Source: JAXDMK01 sp963765955
Lineage (GTDB): Bacteria > Actinomycetota > Acidimicrobiia > Acidimicrobiales > AC-14
Reading direction: 5' to 3'
Assembly: GCA_963765955.1 (NCBI GenBank)
Contig: CAVXYA010000010.1
Span: forward strand, 372,001 to 436,000
Length of the DNA: 64,000 bases
The notes under the pieces are model-generated. The model was given only the letters and a program-made list of their open reading frames with translations. It was not told the DNA's origin and made no database searches. Each line of letters begins with the position of its first letter. The first letter of the stretch is position 1. This document shows positions 61,655-64,000 of the stretch, one piece after another. Made by a program: the position numbers and the translations under genes.

Positions 61655-62260
61655 CTACGCCGGGGCCTGGACCTGGGCCTGGGCGGGGGTTTGGGCGAGG
61701 AAGTTGGACAGGAGCTGGCGGCCGGCCTCGGTGAGGATCGACTCGGGGTGGAACTGCACCCCCTCCACCGCCATCTCCCGGTGGCGCAGGGCCATCACCA
61801 CCCCGTCCTCGGTCTCGGCCGTGATCTCGAGCACCGGGGGGACGGAATCCCGATCGACGACCAGCGAGTGGTAGCGGGTGGCGGCGAACGGTTGGGGGAG
61901 ACCGGCCAGCACCCCGTCGCCCCGGTGGTGTACCAACGACGTCTTGCCGTGGACCACGCTCGGCGCCCGCACGACCTCCCCTCCGAAGACCTGGCCGATG
62001 CACTGGTGGCCGAGGCACACGCCCAGGATCGGGATCACGCCCGCGAACCGCTCGATCACCTGGTTGCTCACCCCGGCATCCTCGGGGCGACCGGGACCGG
62101 GCGAGATGAGAATGGCGTCGGGGGCGAGTTCGGCCACCGCCCCGATCGACAGGTCGTCGTGACGGTGGACGATGGGCTCCGCCCCCAGCTCGCCCAGGTA
62201 CTGCACGAGGTTGTAGACGAACGAGTCGTAGTTGTCGATGACCAGCACCCTCGGGCCCAC
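61655..62260 (-). CDS. trpG: Anthranilate/aminodeoxychorismate synthase glutamine amidotransferase
   Basis: 201 residues. VLVIDNYDSFVYNLVQYLGE, ILISPGPGRPEDAG, nucleophile ILGVCLGHQCIGQVFGG, and HPESILTEAG with catalytic His/Glu. It supplies ammonia for anthranilate or 4-amino-4-deoxychorismate; the position between pknB and crgA is a conserved actinobacterial arrangement. trpG versus pabA cannot be decided from sequence. Transcribed towards pknB (convergent). Confidence 0.93.
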   Translation of the reverse strand: MGPRVLVIDNYDSFVYNLVQYLGELGAEPIVHRHDDLSIGAVAELAPDAILISPGPGRPEDAGVSNQVIERFAGVIPILGVCLGHQCIGQVFGGEVVRAPSVVHGKTSLVHHRGDGVLAGLPQPFAATRYHSLVVDRDSVPPVLEITAETEDGVVMALRHREMAVEGVQFHPESILTEAGRQLLSNFLAQTPAQAQVQAPA

Positions 62261-62331
62261 GGACGTCGAGCGTAGGCGGGACCGGCTCCTGGCCCGGTCG
62301 GATTGGCCGCTATCGCCTACTCTGACGGGCC

Positions 62332-62592
62332 ATGGCGAAGTCGACGAACCCCAAGGGTGGCCGGGTCACGCCGAAGCAGAACAAGCGCTACACGCCGCCC
62401 GTCCCGAAGTCGCAGAAGGTCAGTCCCCTGTGGGTGCCGATCCTCATGTTCACCGCCCTCGGCCTGGGGATGCTCATCATCCTGGCCAACTACGTCGATC
62501 TGCTTCCCGGGGACGGCCCCAACAACTACTACCTGCTGGGCGGTCTGGCCTGCATCACCCTCGGGTTCATCACCGCCACCCGTTTGCACTGA
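62332..62592 (+). CDS. crgA: CrgA cell division protein
   Basis: 86 residues. Basic cytoplasmic N-terminus (MAKSTNPKGGRVTPKQNKRY), transmembrane helices VPILMFTALGLGMLIILANY and NNYYLLGGLACITLGFITA. CrgA is an actinobacterial small divisome membrane protein that interacts with FtsZ, FtsQ and PBPs. Divergent from trpG, sharing a 71-base promoter region. Confidence 0.93.
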   Translation: MAKSTNPKGGRVTPKQNKRYTPPVPKSQKVSPLWVPILMFTALGLGMLIILANYVDLLPGDGPNNYYLLGGLACITLGFITATRLH

Positions 62593-62630
62593 GCGAAAAT
62601 CGGTTTCCTTCACGGGTGGAAACGCCATCG

Positions 62631-62736
62631 GTGTAATTCCCCACAGGTAAGCCCCACCCTGGGGATCATCGCCGCTGCTCACGCCCACCGGATTCCAGTC
62701 GTGTAATTACCCCCAGGTAAGCCCCAGGATGGGGAT
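62631..62736. repeat. Two 36-bp imperfect direct repeats after crgA
   Basis: GTGTAATTCCCCACAGGTAA GCCCCACCCTGGGGAT (62631-62666) and a second copy (62701-62736) share 31 of 36 bases, exactly 70 bases apart. Both contain a CCCCA...TGGGG mini-hairpin and AGGTAAGCCCCA. No coding sequence covers them. Function unknown; they could be terminators, protein-binding sites or remnants of a small repeat family. Confidence 0.6.
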
Positions 62737-62993
62737 TACTCGAACGGGGGCGCCACCAGGTCCATGTCCTCCTGGCAGTGGCGGGGCGGCACCGGGAGCT
62801 CCTCGGTGGCCTGCACCATCTTGACTTCGGCCAGGCAGATCGAGCAGCGGTAGCGGAGGTTGACCCGGCGCAGCTTCCCCGGCTCGGGCGGCGGGTGGGG
62901 CCGGGCCAGGCCGCCCAGCATGAACATGCCGATGCGCATGACGAACACGAAGGCGACGATGGCGATCACCAGCTTGATCAGGAACTCGATCAC
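62736..62993 (-). CDS. Small membrane protein with zinc-binding tail
   Basis: 85 residues. One transmembrane helix (IEFLIKLVIAIVAFVFVMRI GMFMLG) and a cytoplasmic tail with CSICLAEV and HCQED, a C-x2-C...H-C zinc site of the FmdB/rubredoxin-like type. The GTG overlaps the thiolase stop (GTGA), so it is the second gene of that transcript. Function unknown; conserved in actinobacteria beside thiolase genes, as far as I recall. Confidence 0.65.
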   Translation of the reverse strand: MIEFLIKLVIAIVAFVFVMRIGMFMLGGLARPHPPPEPGKLRRVNLRYRCSICLAEVKMVQATEELPVPPRHCQEDMDLVAPPFE

Positions 62994-64000
62994 GCCGGCA
63001 TCCTCTCCAGGATGAGGGCGTTGGCCATGCCGCCACCCTCGCACATGGTCTGCAGCCCGTAGCGTCCACCGCTGCGCTCGAGCTCGCACAGCAGGGTGGC
63101 GGTGAGCCGAGCGCCCGAGCAGCCGAGGGGGTGGCCGAGGGCTATGGCGCCGCCGTTGACGTTGACCCGGTCGAGGTCGGCATCGAGGGCGGTCGCCCAC
63201 GCCAGCACGACCGAGGCGAAGGCCTCGTTCACCTCGAACCGGTCGACGTCGTCGAGGCTGAGCCCGGCTCGGCCCAGCACCGCGGTCGTGGCCGGGATGG
63301 GGCCGGTGAGCATCATCACCGGGTCGACGCCCACCACCGCGAAGGCCGCCAGCCGGGCCCGGGGGGTGAGGTCGAGCGCCGCCGCCCGCTCCTCGCTCAT
63401 GATCAGCACCGCCGCCGCCCCGTCGGTGATCTGGGACGAGTTGCCGGCCGTGATCCGGCCGCCGGCCTCGAACGCGGGCTTGAGCCCGGCCAGGGCCTCC
63501 AGGCTGGTGTCCCGGCGGATGCCCTCGTCCGCCCGCATCTCCTGCTTGCCCCGCGGTGAATCCACCGTGACGGGGACGATCTCCCGCTGGAACCGGCGCC
63601 CGTCGGTGGCGGCCGCAGCCAGCCGATGGCTGCGCAGGCTGTAGGCGTCAAGGTCGTCGCGGGAGAGGTTCCACGCCTCGGCCACCCGCTCGGCGGCGAT
63701 CCCTTGGGGGACGAGCCCACCGGCGGGCTGGTAGCGCTGCTGCAGACGGGGGCCGAAGGGGAGGCCGGGCCCGTTGAGGATGGCCGAGCCCATGGGGACC
63801 CGGGTCATCGACTCCACCCCGCCAGCTATGACCACGTCGTAGGCGCCGGCCATCACCCCCTGGGCCGCGAAATGGACGGCCTGTTGCGACGACCCGCACT
63901 GGCGATCGACGGTGGTGCCGGGCACCGAGTCGGGAAACCCGGCCGCCAGGGCCGCGCTCCGGGCCACGTTGAGCGCCTGCTCCCCCGTCTGGCTGAAGCA
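62990..64000 (-). CDS. Acetyl-CoA acetyltransferase (thiolase), 5' end outside window
   Basis: 336 residues visible. VDRQCGSSQQAVHFAAQGVM contains the acylated Cys; GGVESMTRVPM, GNSSQITDGAAAVLIMSEER, EVNEAFASVVLAW and GGAIALGHPLGCSGARL with the C-terminal GLQTMCEGGGMANA carry the His and second Cys. The frame is open to the window edge (FSQTGEQALNVARSAAL), so the N-terminal 50-60 residues are missing. Catalyses thiolytic cleavage or condensation of acyl-CoA, probably fatty-acid degradation. Confidence 0.93.
   Translation of the reverse strand, partial: CFSQTGEQALNVARSAALAAGFPDSVPGTTVDRQCGSSQQAVHFAAQGVMAGAYDVVIAGGVESMTRVPMGSAILNGPGLPFGPRLQQRYQPAGGLVPQGIAAERVAEAWNLSRDDLDAYSLRSHRLAAAATDGRRFQREIVPVTVDSPRGKQEMRADEGIRRDTSLEALAGLKPAFEAGGRITAGNSSQITDGAAAVLIMSEERAAALDLTPRARLAAFAVVGVDPVMMLTGPIPATTAVLGRAGLSLDDVDRFEVNEAFASVVLAWATALDADLDRVNVNGGAIALGHPLGCSGARLTATLLCELERSGGRYGLQTMCEGGGMANALILERMPA

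Noticed and set aside
62631..62736. DnaA-box cluster or oriC near the pknB cluster
   Set aside because: Only two repeats, none matches a DnaA box, and dnaA/dnaN are not in the window.

Overview
The window is high-GC DNA from an actinobacterium. The strongest lineage evidence is the right-hand block at 54.2-62.6 kb: tRNA-Leu, fhaA, fhaB, pstP, rodA, pbpA, a PASTA-domain pknB, trpG/pabA and crgA, the classical actinobacterial cell-wall/division signalling cluster. Only one PASTA kinase is present (no pknA between pbpA and pknB). An Acidimicrobiia-type organism is my guess from overall gene content; that is inference, not something a single marker here proves.

Layout. (1) 1-2.6 kb: chromosomal genes including a Fic protein with a striking CAAGGTT palindromic operator, and an orphan DUF433 antitoxin. 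(2) 2.7-11.5 kb: an 8.7-kb integrated element in the 3' end of tRNA-Arg(ACG), bounded by a 45-bp direct repeat, carrying a tyrosine integrase, HicA/HicB, an excisionase-like protein, a MobF/TraA relaxase-helicase, a lipoprotein, a thermonuclease-like protein, a potassium channel and a SHOCT protein. (3) 11.5-23.2 kb: core genes: two tRNA-Ser, dtd, pheA, larB, larC, a Rieske fusion protein, mscL, two peptidoglycan hydrolases, a GH13 alpha-glucosidase, VOC proteins and a DEAD-box helicase. (4) 23.2-30.5 kb: small stress and toxin-antitoxin type genes, including two nucleotidyltransferase modules (one AbiEi/AbiEii-like with a C-terminal Cys/His finger). (5) 31-50 kb: an accessory, defence-island-like stretch with a dihydroorotate-dehydrogenase-like gene, XRE plus ImmA, DUF3892, a kinase/phosphatase/von Willebrand A triad (TerY-P-like) with a kinase-WD40-zinc-ribbon fusion, a type I restriction-modification operon hsdM-hsdS-hsdR plus a YgjP-like metallopeptidase, and HTH regulators. 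(6) 50.3-54 kb: a three-gene unit (small protein, tyrosine-recombinase-like protein, DDE transposase-like protein) next to tRNA-Leu. (7) 54.2-64 kb: the fha-pknB cluster, a zinc-binding membrane protein and a thiolase cut by the window edge.

A feature of the whole window is single-base frameshifts in genes whose protein homology continues smoothly in the next frame: occasional in core genes (larB, GH13, Rieske fusion, SCO6745-like), but very dense in the 31-50 kb accessory stretch, above all in hsdM and hsdR. Reconstructed frames are free of the internal stops expected after long decay, so the lesions are either recent or sequencing/assembly errors. Read sequence quality is the first thing to settle before drawing biological conclusions from the broken genes.

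The most interesting candidates are the TerY-P-like signalling locus beside the type I restriction operon, the tRNA-Arg element with visible core and arm sites, the recombinase-plus-DDE unit, and the AbiE-like module with its finger-tagged toxin.
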